Positions 1 to 11,696 are shown, counted from the first letter of the stretch. The stretch: 64,000 bases of DNA from Acrasis kona (GCA_026419775.2 JAOPGA020001789.1:62001-126000), one strand, 5' to 3'. Translations and numbers: made by a program. Notes: generated from the sequence alone by a model not told the origin.

Positions 1-89
1 TGTGATTAATTATATTTGCTTGTGAAACTTTCTACATTCCAACGTTGTGTTTGCATGTGAACAAAATACTTACCTGTGTTATTTTTTAG

Positions 90-499
90 GAAGAGCTGGA
101 GCAACGGGTAGCAAATTCAGAATCTCAGTCGGTTTGCCAGTCGGTGCCGTTATGAACTGCGCAGATAACTCTGGAGCTAAGAACTTATACATTATCTCAG
201 TCAGAACTGTACAAGGTCGTCTAAACAGATTACCTGCCGCTTCTCTTGGAGACATGGTTATGGCCACAGTCAAGAAGGGAAAGCCAGAATTGAGAAAGAA
301 GGTCATGCCTGCAGTCGTTGTCAGACAAAGAAAACCATGGAGGAGAAAGGACGGTACTTTCATCTTCTTCGAGGATAACGCTGGTGTCATTGTGAACCCC
401 AAGGGAGAAATGAAGGGATCCGCTATTGCCGGACCTGTTGCCAAGGAGTGTGCTGATTTATGGCCAAAGATTTCATCATCAGCTGGTTCAATCGTATAA
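90..499 (+). CDS. RPL23: 60S ribosomal protein L23 (uL14), 5' end outside window
   Basis: Structural protein of the large ribosomal subunit, at the subunit interface. The product runs from [13 protein letters not shown] through the uL14 core ([36 protein letters not shown]) to [15 protein letters not shown] and a TAA, so all but about the first five residues of the usual ~140 are here. Exon 2 starts at 90, after a pyrimidine-rich acceptor (attttttag). Bases 1-89 are intron with no usable ATG, so exon 1 (the usual MSKRG start) lies upstream of the window. An intron right after the start codon is common in ribosomal protein genes. Identity is certain; only the 5' boundary is missing. Confidence 0.97.
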
Positions 500-861
500 A
501 TTACAACAAGTTAAAAAACTACTTTTATTTACTATTATTCTTTCTTATCTTGATGTGCACTATGAGTTTGAATATTCAACAACTTTCTTGATGTTCGTTA
601 CAAACCATCTTATTGAATTACATCTCTTTAGAAGTGCCGAGTGCAATACCCTCTGCATAAGATTACTTACTACTCATTAAGTTACAGAGATGCATGCTTC
701 GCTACAGATTGAGCGCAATTCTTAATTATTCGCAGCATCGAAACGCATGCTCAAATGTTCACACATACATGTCTTATGGTGTTCAAAATTATGTTCTCAA
801 AACTCCTTTGTTTAAAAATAAATTTTTAGTAGGTTGACTTCCATCACTGAAAGAAAACAAT
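500..861. other. intergenic stretch between RPL23 and UFD1
   Basis: About 360 bp of AT-rich sequence with no convincing ORF. It should hold the RPL23 3' UTR and the UFD1 promoter. I see no hairpin, tRNA box or repeat here. Confidence 0.6.
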
Positions 862-1918
862 ATGAACACGTTTAACGGGGTAAGGATTGATACCTTCCAA
901 AGACAATATAGAGTTTATTCAGGAGCATTTTGTGGGAAGAGTCACATAGATAATGGAGGAAAAAGTAAATAATCAACGTTTCTTGATACTAACATCTGAT
1001 CAGTAATTCTTCCCACCTCGGCTCTTGACGAGATTGCAAGACTCAATATCGTATATCCAATGTTGTTCAAGATAACAAACAACAAACACAGCACCCACAC
1101 CCATTGTGGAGTACTTGAGTTCTCTGCAGAGGAGGGCAGAGTGTACATACCGTTCTGGATGCAGGTATGATTTAAATGAAAGGTCACGCCATTAATGACT
1201 TAAATAGGAACATTTACGTTTAAATCCTGGACAAATGGTCACAGTAACGAGCGCCACTTTGCCCAAGGGAACATTTGTAAAACTAAGGCCACAGCAAAAG
1301 GCGTTCATAGAGGTCAGCGATCCGAAAGCAGTTTTGGAACAAAAGTTGAGGAACTTTTCATGCCTCACAAAGGGCGATACAATCATGATCAACTACAACA
1401 GCCAGAACTATTTGATCGACATTACAGAAGTGGCCACGCCAAGCGGCCAATGTAGCGCCGTTAGTATTGTAGAAACTGATGTTAGCGTGGAATTCGAGCG
1501 TCCGCTGGACATGCCTCCAAGTCCAGTCAAAACTGCACCCACCGAAGATGTGTTCCAAATTCCAATTCCAGTCAAGAAAAAGAAATCACAAGAGAAGGAG
1601 GAGGAAAAGGAGGAACCCAAATTTGTACCCTTCCAAGCAGGTGGTAGGAGACTGGATGGGAAGAGCATCAAGATGGGAAGCAGTCCACCAGTCAAACAAG
1701 GAGTGCCTCCACCCGCTGAGACCAAACCTGCACCCACCACCACCACCACCACACAACCACCATCGACAGGTGGAGGAGGAATGGTATTTGGAAGCAGCAA
1801 AAAAACACCTTCCACTACATCGACGACTGCTGCGAAACCACCTGTAAAGAAGGAGGAGGAGAAGCCTCAAGAAAAAAAGTTTAATGCATTTTCAGGTCAA
1901 GGCAGATCATTAAAATAA
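862..1918 (+). CDS. UFD1: Ubiquitin fusion degradation protein 1 (UFD1)
   Basis: Cofactor that, with NPL4, directs the Cdc48/p97 ATPase to ubiquitinated substrates (ER-associated and chromatin-associated degradation). Spliced from exons 862-964, 1004-1164 and 1208-1918 (introns 39 and 43 nt), giving 324 residues against about 307 in human. The N-terminal double-psi barrel is complete: [50 protein letters not shown]. The linker ([30 protein letters not shown]) follows, then a low-complexity K/E/P/T tail. Two p97-binding SHP-like boxes are visible: [11 protein letters not shown], and FSGQGRSLK at the extreme C-terminus. The ATG at 862 begins the homologous region directly. The stop codon is separated from the convergent RME-8 stop codon by only 5 bp. 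Confidence 0.95.
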
Positions 1919-1923
1919 AAAAT

Positions 1924-4900
1924 TTAATCGTCCCATTCATCTTCGTTTTCATCTTCTTCGTCTTCCTTGTGATCAATCTTGGACATGGCCGCAAATAATG
2001 GATTGACAGAGTTCGATGGTCCTCGTGGTCTTGATTTTGGTTTGTCAGGATTGCTTACTTTTCGTAGAACTGTTCCTCTTCTGATGCTGCTTAGCAAATC
2101 ACCTGCGTCTTCGAGTACCTCTGGTCTCTTGATGTTGGGAGCTCCTGTTGGTGGTGGCGGTGGACCTGAAGATGGCGGCGGCGGCGGTGGACCAGAGGAT
2201 GGTGGCGGTGGTGGTTTTGGTGTAGCCATTGATGGAGGAGGTGGTGTAGCCATTGGTGGCGGTGGAGGAGGAGGTGGAGGACCTGAAGATGGCGGTGGAG
2301 GAGGTGGAGGACCAGAAAATTGAGCCACTGGAGCAATTTGAGGTGTTGGTGTAGGTACATTTGGTAATGTTTTGGGAGATGGAGGTTCAGGTAAATTAAC
2401 CGACTTCTGAGCAGCTGCTTTAGGGGTGGGAGGTAAAACTACCGGAGATTGAACCGGAGGGGGTGGATTCGACACCAATTGAGGAGGTGGCGGTGGCAGA
2501 ACAGTAGAAGGCGTCGGAGGCAAATTCGACCCGCTTGGCGTCTTTTGCAACACTGGCAATGGCTTACTACTAGACCTCTGTCTATTCAATGCTACTGGTG
2601 GAATTTGACTAGGTGGTTGTTCGTTCGCATCGCTAGCAATCACCACAGGCACAACAACTCTCGACACAGTGGGCACGTGTTTCACTCTAGTCACGTACCT
2701 ACCCTGATGATCCACTTCGCTAAGTGCAGGCAACATGGGCGCATTATCTTGAGGCAACACCACACCAGCATACTCCCTCCAATCCTCCTCTCTAGGAACC
2801 AACACCTGACTATAAAAGTCGGCCCCCATACAAGGCATCGTGACTCATCACCTTGATCACCTGTGCAGCCTTAACCTGACAGTTTTTATTATCCATGCCG
2901 TGCATCACGTTATCAAACAAAAAGTCATGTTTGTTAGCTTGTATCAGCGCTCTGACGCTGACGCTGCTCCTTCTCGTGATGCTCAACAACACGTACAAAT
3001 AGCTCTCGGTGATGTCAGGCATGCACTGCATCTGATCAAACACGTTCAACACCAAATTCCTTTCGTTTATTTTATTAATAACTTGAACGTTTTCTTTACA
3101 AATTAAATACAGAATGTGTAGACTGCTCAACACCGAATCTATTAATACCTTTTCCTTCTCCAAGACGCCAATCAAGATGACGACAAAGTCACCAGGAAAG
3201 TGCAACATGTTGGGTTGATTGGTTATTAATAGATAGATGCTCTTGAGTATGACCAAACTCTGATCGGATGCAATTCCCTCCTTTTCTTGATAAGCGGCTA
3301 TTAGGCTCGTCAAGAAATGATCAGGGTTGACCACTTGGTATTTTGAATGTTGTGGTTGGTTGTACATTCTCAAGTAAATACCACCGGCCATCAATTCGTT
3401 CCTCGTGGCTTCATATACGAGTGCAGAATGTCCCAATCTATAAATAATTTCTTGGTTGACCGAAGTCAACCATGGCGACAAATACGACTTTAAATATTGA
3501 CGCAATTGTTCTCTCATGCCATTCTGCCAGATCATATCTGGCCTCTCGTGTAATGTTTCGAATGCAATTACCGATTGAGTGCATCCTTGACTCTTATCTA
3601 ATTTGAATCGTTTGTATGAGAGGTGGAGGTAACACGTGTACCAAACACGGCTCCAATGTTTGATCTGATCCATTCATGCATTCTTGTAAAATGTAACTAG
3701 ATCGGGCGCGACATGAATCTCCGAAATTGTAAACGCCACAAAAGATCGATAGCAGCGCCAACATGACGCCCGAATGTGTTGAGATTGTCGATCAGCATGT
3801 ACCTTCGATCTACGATCATGAAAATTAAATTCAAAATGGATTCCAACGAGAATTGTGCGCTTTGATTGAGCGATTGAGTGAGGGTGCTCATGACGTATTT
3901 CATGGCGGGTACCAAATTGTAATCTAAATTTTCGCACATGAAATGGAAACATTTTGGATTGGATTCGCACATTTTCAAAAGAGTGAAACAAGCGTGGGAG
4001 TATCCAGCGTTGGATAATGTTTTGTTTTTTAACAAGTCGAACATTAATTGTAAATGTTGTGGTTGACTAGATAATTGTTCGATTAATTGTAAACAAGCGG
4101 CATGTTTGGTCAACAATAACATGATGCTCATGACCACCATGTCCAATTCATGACTCGATTTGGATTCTTGATTCGTAAAATTCAACAATGCAAATGCATA
4201 CTCGGATGCATTCAAAATGTTGAACGATCCGTTCGATTCGTTATAAATTCTCACAAACACATTTGCGATCACCATCTCATTCTTGATGTAATCATAAATC
4301 AAGTAATCATATTGCACCTTGTTATCGGAGTAATCCAATCGCTTCAGCTCGTTTCTATGAGTTTCGATGAAAAGCGACAGTTGACATCTCATTTCAGCAT
4401 TCCAAATCAAATGAGGATCGCAACAATCTTGATCATACATTTTAACAAAGTCCTGTGGTCTTTGTAAAGAATCACATAGTGGAATGGGTAACATTTTTTC
4501 GACATCTCTCTTTACGAAATCAACGTGATCGTTGTAAAGCCTGGATGCTTGGGAAATGGCCAACAAGAGAGCCAATGCATATTGACCATCGCCGAAGGGA
4601 TCTTTCTGACCCATAGTGATGGTCCTCAACAAGATATAACCCATACCATAATGCCACATCTTTAACAAGAAGAAAACATCTTCGTCGGATGTTGTGAAAT
4701 TCTTGATCAGCTCACATGCTAATTCATGAATCTTGCTTCTTTGTGGATCGACGTTACTGCTATCGATACAATGCATCAATATTCTTGGGAGCGATAAATC
4801 TTGTAAACAGCTCACCCTCACCACATCCAACCTGACGATATAAGTCAACAACATGAGCGTGTTGATGAACCACTCTAATTGGATCGGATCAGCATTGACT

Positions 4901-7900
4901 TCGCACGATCCATACGAACGAGAGAGTAACGATAAAATGATGACATGTCCCGAAAATTGATTTACTAATTGATTTGCATTTCCGCTGTTCATGACCCTTA
5001 ATAACACTTTGGTGCTCAATAAAATCAATTGGCTCCATTTCGAATCGGTAGATGAACAAGATGTGTTGTTGATGATTTGTAAACATTGTTGAATGGCATC
5101 ATAGTCGTGTTTGAAATTAATCTTTTCGAATAACAATAATTGCACCCTTAATAACACTTCCAAATGATCCGCTTGTAATTCGTATGATGTTGATTGTGGA
5201 TCCACAAATGTGATTTGATTAAATTGTTGAATCACTTGATGCAACACGTGCAATTCGTTGAGAATTACAAATAATTGATGTTGTGGTAATAACAACGTGG
5301 ATAGATAATATCCAGCTACATATAGTTCGTTCTCTACGTCAGGATATACCACCTTGTATCGATCCATAAATGATGATGACGATTCGATCTTATCATTTAC
5401 CCATTCATTTACTTGTGAATGTAAATGTTGTCTCATGGATTCGTTCCAAATCAAATCAGGTCTCATTGTTTCGGAATTGAACAATTCACAGAATGATTCT
5501 GGCGATTGATTCGAATCACAAAGTGATTTGATCAGTGGATCGGGTAGTAATTGAGATAAGTATTCCTTGTTTTGATCCACGCAGCTCGATTGCAAAAAGC
5601 GAGCGATTGCTGGGGTCATGGTCGCGCTCTTGTAGAAGCAATACAAGTAAATTCCAGTTTCATGTAACGAATGTAACAAATCTTTGGCAATGCAACATAA
5701 AGTGGCCAATAGATTTGCGGTGGCATTTCTCACATTGACATCGTTCGAAATCATGCATAGTACAATGTGATGGAGGTAATCAGGATGGGATAACAACAAC
5801 GTGACCACTTTGGGTAATGGCAATAGAATTTGACCCTGTTTTAGATTTCTCATTCTGAATCGACACAAACTGGCCAAGATTTGAATCACGCTCATTCTGA
5901 TTTGATCCTGATCCGAATCAGAATCGTTCGTCGGTCTTAAATGTAACATGAAGGATGGAATCATTCCTTGATGCATCGCGTCCATGTTAATGTCGTCATC
6001 CAACAAGTGACCGACCAATATGATGACTTGTTTGGTGACGTTCATGTGCATGCTTAATTTGGTCATGTGAGCGATCAAATTATTCAAATGCGGAAATGCA
6101 ATGTTTTTGGATCGCAAGTAGTGGTGAGCCACTCGATCCATCGCCTTCACGATCATGATTTGTACCGGAATGTCTTGATCGGGTTTGGATTGCATCATGA
6201 TTAATTTATAATACAATTCCTTGATCAACATGCACGCATCGTCCACCTTACACATTTTTTCGTCATTCACCAACAAGTCCAAATAATAAAATTGTATCTT
6301 GAAATGTGAATCTAAACTGGGGTAATTCACTTTGAATTCTTCGTGATTCCAAATGTGATGTCTGTCCGGAAATCTCGATTTCATTTGATCCAGCGCTCGA
6401 ATCTGATGTACCAGTTCCGATCGTAGTTCTTGCATCGTCGTTTCGTTCCATATCACTCTTGCGTTGGTTTGCGGGAAATGCAATCTTTCTAAAATTAGAT
6501 CCCATTGATCCGTCCTCTTGACCACTTGTACCGCTTTTTGTTTCTTACGTACGAGACCAGTGATGGATTGTGGGCTCGCTAACGAGATGGACTGTGGACT
6601 GTTCAGTGGTTGTTTATTGTTGCTGGTCGACTGAGAATCTTGTAAACGTGCATCTTGAACGAATGGACGTGGCAACATGCACTCGATCACTTTGATGGCG
6701 GGTTGATGGAAACTGATCAATAAATCGGCCATGCGTAAGCTGGATGCTCTTTGTAATGGACAATTACAAAACAAGGATTCGTGAATGTGATAAATCAAAA
6801 TGCCATTCATCAACATTTCTTCCTTCAAAGTGGCCGAGTTTACTTTGGCGCTGCCGTGCACCACGCTGATGGTTTGTTCGTCTGCGCTCATGATGTGGAT
6901 TAACAAGGACGTGCAAATTAGCATGGTGGAGATTGATTGATTCCTGCACAACGTGTATAACTGTTTACGTAGCTGAATGCAAACCAAGATCAAAGTTTTG
7001 TAAACTTCTTGGTTATTTTTAGATTTCAAAATGCGATCGAAACATTTTAATGTGTGATTGATGGTCATGATGAATTGTTGATCGAATGTTAAAAGTTCTA
7101 ATTTGCGAAGTGATTCGGGAGCGGTTATTTTTGGAATCAAGTAATTTTGTAAAGCGATTTCTGCTTTGTCCGATTTGGTGTGCTTGCTCATGAGTTCCAA
7201 TAATGTTAAACTGGAGAAGAATCGAACTCCCGTATCTGATATTTCGAACAAACACTTGATCACGTAATCTAATCCCTTATTATCTTTTGCTTCCTCGATT
7301 ACGTTCTTGTTGAATAATGTCTTGTGAATGGCAGATAAACACATTTGAATGTGATGATTTCGACGACCTTGACCTTCTTCGATGATTTTGATTAAAAGTT
7401 TGGTGATCGATCTAAAGTGACTTTTTTCAATGTATGTTGGTGCGATGGCATAACTCGAAATGAATTCTCCAATCACTAACATGGAGTCCTGATCACTGAG
7501 CGTGTCGACGTGAGATAATTGTTTCATTAGTGATTCTGCATATTCTTCTCTTGGTAATTCCGATAAGTTGGAATTGGGTCCACCTTCTCTGATGCCTCTC
7601 CATATGGGTTCAATGTTGACGGGAAGTACTGCATTGTTGATTTCCATGCTAAGCATGTTGTCTTGTTGACTGGGAGTGAGAGGTGTCGAAGGTGTAGTGA
7701 ATGGTTGTGATCCTGTTGAAGGCGTTCCTAATGGAATGTTTCCTGTGCGTGAATAGAGTTCGATGAGGTCCAACAATACATTTTCTCTGTCGTTAGAAAA
7801 GTATTTGTAAATGTGATCATTGTTGTACTCGATACCAAACATTTTAGAATCGTTTGGATACCTCACCAGGCAGAAAATGTCGCTAATTTTGTGTACGGCA

Positions 7901-8804
7901 TGTACCAGGTTGGTTTGGGTGTCCTTATCGATGATGTATTCCTGACCAAAGCACAATGTGCGTCTCCTGGTCTGATTTTTAGTTTCAAAAGTTGATAAAG
8001 TACTTACTAGAACACTGTCTTCATCTTGTTTGATTCTGTCGACAGAGTGGCTGGTGAGGTGTAGCTCATTCAATAAGGTATTTCTCTCCCGAAGGCGGAC
8101 GATGCTGTCTTCTGTCACCTCCTCTACCTGCATCTTTTCAACTCCAAGAAGCTCAACAGCGTTGCATAGCGCTAAACATAATTGTCTGGCGTCGTTGTTG
8201 ATGAAGTGATGAATTCTTGATGAATTCTTATATAAAATGCAAACAGTATTAGTGTTGTTTTTGACGATGTATAATCTATCAACATCCATCAAGTCGTAAG
8301 TTGATTTGTTCTTCAAAGTCGTAACGTCCTTCTTTATCAAACTAGCGCCAGTTATAAGAAGTTCATAATCAACCCTTTGGTTGCTTTTTGTAAGCTTAGT
8401 TGCGTAAAAACGCTTAATGTCCTTAGGTGGACTCATACGATACAAATGCGACAAAAGTCGGGCTCTATTCGCGCTAGTGAACGTTTCTTTTTGTACTTTC
8501 GTCTTTTTATATTGCAACGTGAAATCATCCTTCTTCTTGGCGTCTAAAGGTGTGAGCTACATTAAAAATCCATATGAATTATACAAACCAAGAGATATAT
8601 TTGTTATCGAAGAGTAATCAACCTCTAATTTGAGACTCTTCGCTCCCTGTACTGTAAAGTCGTGTACTTCAACACTATGCTCGTTAATTTCAGAAAAGTG
8701 GGTGTAAAATACCTCTTTGGGGTTAAATTCATGATCCTCTTAGATTTTCCAATGAAAGCATGCTGCAGTACAAAGTACTTGCCCAGCAAGTTTTCGTTGC
8801 TCAT
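1924..8804 (-). CDS. RME-8: RME-8 (DNAJC13)-like endosomal protein lacking the J domain, with C-terminal WH2-acidic (VCA-like) tail
   Basis: RME-8 is a peripheral early-endosome protein that normally recruits Hsc70 through a J domain and regulates WASH-dependent sorting tubules. Exon 1 is 8589-8804 and the intron is 8544-8588 (45 nt); the rest is one long coding stretch (~2,270 residues). The start MSNENLLGKYFVLQHAF aligns with the family's N-terminal PH-like region. All four family repeats are present: VIWNETTMQEL (~6440), LIWNESMRQHL (~5445), LIWNAEMRCQL (~4400), MIWQNGMREQL (~3530). The GYF_2 domain between repeats 1 and 2 and the J domain between repeats 2 and 3 are absent; the flanks of the J site (ENELYVAGYYLSTL ~5310; HLEVLLRVQLLLFEKI ~5160) are joined by a ~40-residue linker. 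After the normal RME-8 end come long proline runs (~2140-2560), a WH2-like DLLSSIRRGTVLRKV and an acidic end DEEDENEDEWDD. Four one-base frame breaks (near 8722, 3705, 3610, 2826) lie at or next to short homopolymers and look like sequence errors, though decay cannot be excluded. Confidence 0.85.
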
Positions 8805-9033
8805 CCACTGATGTTGATTTTTCCCTTTGTAATGAGCGTCTTGTTCCACCAGGTTGTAACTTCTAATTTCAGGTTCGACATTGAATGAGGGCCCGCACAT
8901 AACGACGAGGATATAGTGTATTACACAAACAACAACAAAAGTAGAAAATAAGTTAATTAAGAATAATGTTTAATCATTTTGACGAATCCCTTCGAACGAG
9001 TTCTCCTCCACAAAGTTTCTTTTAAAATACCAT

Positions 9034-9372
9034 TCAAAAGTAGCCTGGATAGTACAATTGAAATTTATCCAACCTGTGTTTCCTCACTGGCACAACACGG
9101 CTTTGAACATCAATCTCTTCCTTGAACGTTGATGGTGGAATTGTTAATTCTTGTGTGAACATTACTATACAAAGCGTCAGACACGATTAAAGTTCGGGAT
9201 GATTACTTTGTCGTCCTCTAATTAATGGGTTGTTGTTTTTGATTAATTTAATTTTATCAACATAACTGTCTTCAAGTTCGAATGTTGTTGCAACTCGCTG
9301 TAGTGATATTAATGAAGTTATCCTCATGATGGTGTTGTACAAGGTCCGAAGCGAAGATGATTGAGCACTCAT
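9034..9372 (-). CDS. small protein of unknown function, 98 residues, two exons
   Basis: Exons 9207-9372 and 9034-9164 flank a 42-nt GT-AG intron and join in frame. The product begins MSAQSSSLRTLYNTIMRI, is basic in the middle and ends LYYPGYF. A leucine/tyrosine/arginine-rich first helix followed by a basic linker could suit a small mitochondrial (LYR-like) protein, but the diagnostic L-Y-R triplet reads L-Y-N and I do not assign it. It is divergent from the MORN gene, whose ATG lies 150 bp away. The unspliced frame stops inside the intron, which supports the splice. Start choice (9372 rather than 9399) is uncertain. Confidence 0.45.
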
Positions 9373-9522
9373 CTTGACAAGTGTATGAGTGGCATACATT
9401 GAACCGCCTTCATTATCACAATGAGTTGCATAAAAATCTTACCGAGAAGTATCTGAAATAGAAGAAGGATTTGTGGTAGGATCATTGTTCGTCAACCAAG
9501 TTGAGCGCTCATTTTCATTGCA

Positions 9523-9987
9523 ATGTCGAAGGCCAAACCAGCTGGAAAACAATCAAGAGGGAAGGACAAAGGAAATCTAGAGGAGGTAGAACCTGTAATA
9601 ACAAAAGGAACTGGCATATTTATGTACAGTGAGGACATTAGATATGATGGAGAGTGGATGCTAGTCGATAATGTAAAAGTCAAACATGGAATCGGAACTT
9701 ACGCTGAGGGACAAAATATCTATGAGGGATCGTTTGAAAATGATCTTGTTCATGGAAAAGGTAAAATGACTTTTCAAAGTGGAGCACAGTACGAGGGTGA
9801 CATAAACAAAGGAAAATTTGAGGGACACGGAACGTATCTGTGGCCAGACAAATCGTGTTACGTTGGAGAATGGAGAGATAATCGAATGCATGGTCAAGGA
9901 ACTTTTACCAGTGTCGATGGAAAAGTATGGCAGGGTGCTTTTTACAATGGAACTGGTGAGGGGATGCAAAGAGAACTGAAACTGTAG
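9523..9987 (+). CDS. MORN-repeat protein, MORN2-like
   Basis: Single-exon, 154-residue protein made almost entirely of MORN repeats after a basic 20-residue leader. Units such as DIRYDGEWMLVDN, NIYEGSFENDLVHGKGKMTF, QYEGDINKGKFEGHGTYLWP, CYVGEWRDNRMHGQGTF and KVWQGAFYNGTGEG give about five tandem hairpins. Length and lack of other domains resemble MORN2. MORN proteins act as scaffolds at membranes, basal bodies or axonemes; that role here is inferred from the family and from other ciliary genes in the window. The ATG follows directly on a short 5' leader. Confidence 0.85.
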   Translation: MSKAKPAGKQSRGKDKGNLEEVEPVITKGTGIFMYSEDIRYDGEWMLVDNVKVKHGIGTYAEGQNIYEGSFENDLVHGKGKMTFQSGAQYEGDINKGKFEGHGTYLWPDKSCYVGEWRDNRMHGQGTFTSVDGKVWQGAFYNGTGEGMQRELKL

Positions 9988-10030
9988 TGTACATTAAATT
10001 GAATTCATCAATAATTTATTATTTACAAAA

Positions 10031-10609
10031 CTACTTGTTTTTTCTCATCGTCTTTAATGTCATTTTATGTGGCTTTTTTGTTTCATATTTTTTACGCATT
10101 ATACTATCCAGTATATTATTGATCACCTGTTTACTAAAGCTTCGATCTGTTATGGGAGACGAGGGAGTCATCGGTAGCTTGGAAGGAGAAGGCGGAGAGG
10201 TGATAGACTCAGTGCATCTATCGTATTTCCCATTCCCAAAGTTGTAGTTTTTTCTCTTTCTACCAGCATTCAGATTACGAGGAGCAGATAGACTTATATT
10301 GTTTTTGAATGATGTGAAAAGTGTCAAAGAGGGTTTGACTGCATCTGAGCTGTTTTGCAGTTTGCTAATGTACGAATGGGATTCATTCTCAGCATCTGGT
10401 TGGACAAAATCTATGCACTGCTTCCCAGTGTCCAGATCAGTGAAATCATGGTCAATGTCAGGGTCTTGTTTAATCTCTATCACGGAAGATGCACTCTGTG
10501 TGTCACTGTGAGACCATATGGAACTATCTAGTCTGAGTTTCCACGACAATGACCTCCGGTTTTTAAACGTTATCCTATCAAAGAATTCGCACAGTTCTGT
10601 ATCATACAT
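10031..10609 (-). CDS. hypothetical basic, low-complexity protein (192 residues)
   Basis: Intact single-exon ORF on the minus strand. I do not recognise a family. The sequence is rich in Ser, Asn, Lys and Asp, has an S/P cluster (TSPPSPSKLPMTPSSP) that looks like proline-directed phosphorylation sites, and ends in a strongly basic segment (RKKYETKKPHKMTLKT) that could bind nucleic acid or act as a nuclear localisation signal. There are no membrane segments. Its stop lies 43 bp from the convergent MORN gene, and its start faces TMEM138 across 159 bp. Confidence 0.55.
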   Translation of the reverse strand: MYDTELCEFFDRITFKNRRSLSWKLRLDSSIWSHSDTQSASSVIEIKQDPDIDHDFTDLDTGKQCIDFVQPDAENESHSYISKLQNSSDAVKPSLTLFTSFKNNISLSAPRNLNAGRKRKNYNFGNGKYDRCTESITSPPSPSKLPMTPSSPITDRSFSKQVINNILDSIMRKKYETKKPHKMTLKTMRKNK

Positions 10610-10768
10610 CGTTTTGTTTTATAAGTCCACTACGTCTTCGTAGATTTCGAATTAATCAATGACAAGCCTCTATTTACAAATTTCCTTTTAAGGACAGGAT
10701 TCTGTCTACAACACCTTACAATCATATAACCGCCATCATCTCAAACAATTTTTTTAGTCAACTCCCTT

Positions 10769-11309
10769 ATGTTAAGCTATCGTATTAAGGCTCTAATAGT
10801 CCACCTCTCCATATTTGTTGATATTGTTATTAATGCAATTTCACCATCTATACAAGGTCCAATACCAGTTTCTGCTGTGTTTATAGCGTAAGTTTACAGT
10901 TCATCACTAGTTGCAATTTTATTTTAGAATCCAATATGCATCCATACTACTTGTAGGAATTTTCATGTACCTGATCGCCTCCAGTACTTTGTTGTTCAAA
11001 GCAGGCAACTTCATAGGTATACTTCGAAAGTTCAGAGTCTATTTTGTATTAACTGCCTGCCACGCTGGAATGCTAATCGTACCAACAATATTAAGAATAG
11101 TAAAGTGGGTTTTTCTTACGAAACAATTAACTATGTAGCTTCAAATTGTCGGAAATAATACAGCATCTAATGCCTGGTCGCTTTGGTACTATTGGATTTT
11201 ATTCTTTCTACAACAATTTGTTTCTATTGTATATTACGTGGGGATTTTAAGAATTTGCATAATTATGTCTGATGGAAAGTTAATGTATCTACAGGTTCGT
11301 CCTACTTGA
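10769..11309 (+). CDS. TMEM138: TMEM138-like ciliary membrane protein
   Basis: Small four-helix membrane protein needed for cilium assembly in animals (Joubert-syndrome gene, transition-zone/vesicle traffic). Spliced from 10769-10887, 10928-11099 and 11139-11309 (introns 40 and 39 nt), 153 residues against 162 in human. Recognisable blocks: the N-terminus MLSYRIKALIVHLSIF, then IQYASILLVGIFMYLIA, TLLFKAGNFIGILRKFR, VYFVLTACHAGMLI, and the last helix WYYWILFFLQQFVSIVYY. All junctions keep the frame, and in the unspliced sequence the frame closes at a TAG that ends intron 2. Identity rests on block-by-block recall of the human protein. Confidence 0.75.
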
Positions 11310-11696
11310 TCTCTATATAGGAGCGGATCCTCTTGCGGTAATTACCAGAGAAAGATAGCTTAAGCAGGATTGAATCAACAATTATAATTTTGAAATCATG
11401 AAGAATTAATAGACGAGCTTGATTACATCTCACACGCTGGAATATAAACGTGTATTTACAAACTTTAATAAAAAACGCATATTATGTTTCTACTTTATTC
11501 CTCACTCTTTAAGTGTTCTTCCAACGCATGCTATCTGAACTCGGTTAAGGAAAATGAGATATGTCTATAAGTCAAGTAGCTTCCTGTGGAATTACAAGAT
11601 TTACTGTGGTTGATTCTATTCAAATCTTTACTCGAACTCGGAAACTTGAAGTTCAATTTCTTGAAAATATTCGAGTATTAATATTTAAAATCAAAG
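11310..11696. other. intergenic stretch upstream of RNR small subunit
   Basis: 387 bp, AT-rich, with no ORF of note. It should carry the RNR promoter; I cannot point to a defined element. Confidence 0.5.

Noticed and set aside
1408-2323. Long Gly/Val- and Gly/Asp-rich frames antisense to UFD1 and to the RME-8 tail
   Set aside because: They are mirror images of Pro/Thr- and Pro-rich coding sequence (CCN/NGG), not genes.
5760-5800. HPD tripeptide in the RME-8-like protein as evidence for a J domain
   Set aside because: It sits in SHPDYLHH without the flanking helices and at the wrong place between repeats 1 and 2.
8805-8900. N-terminal extension of RME-8 from the ATG at 8900
   Set aside because: The homologous region starts exactly at the ATG at 8804; the upstream 32 codons have no counterpart and are probably 5' UTR.
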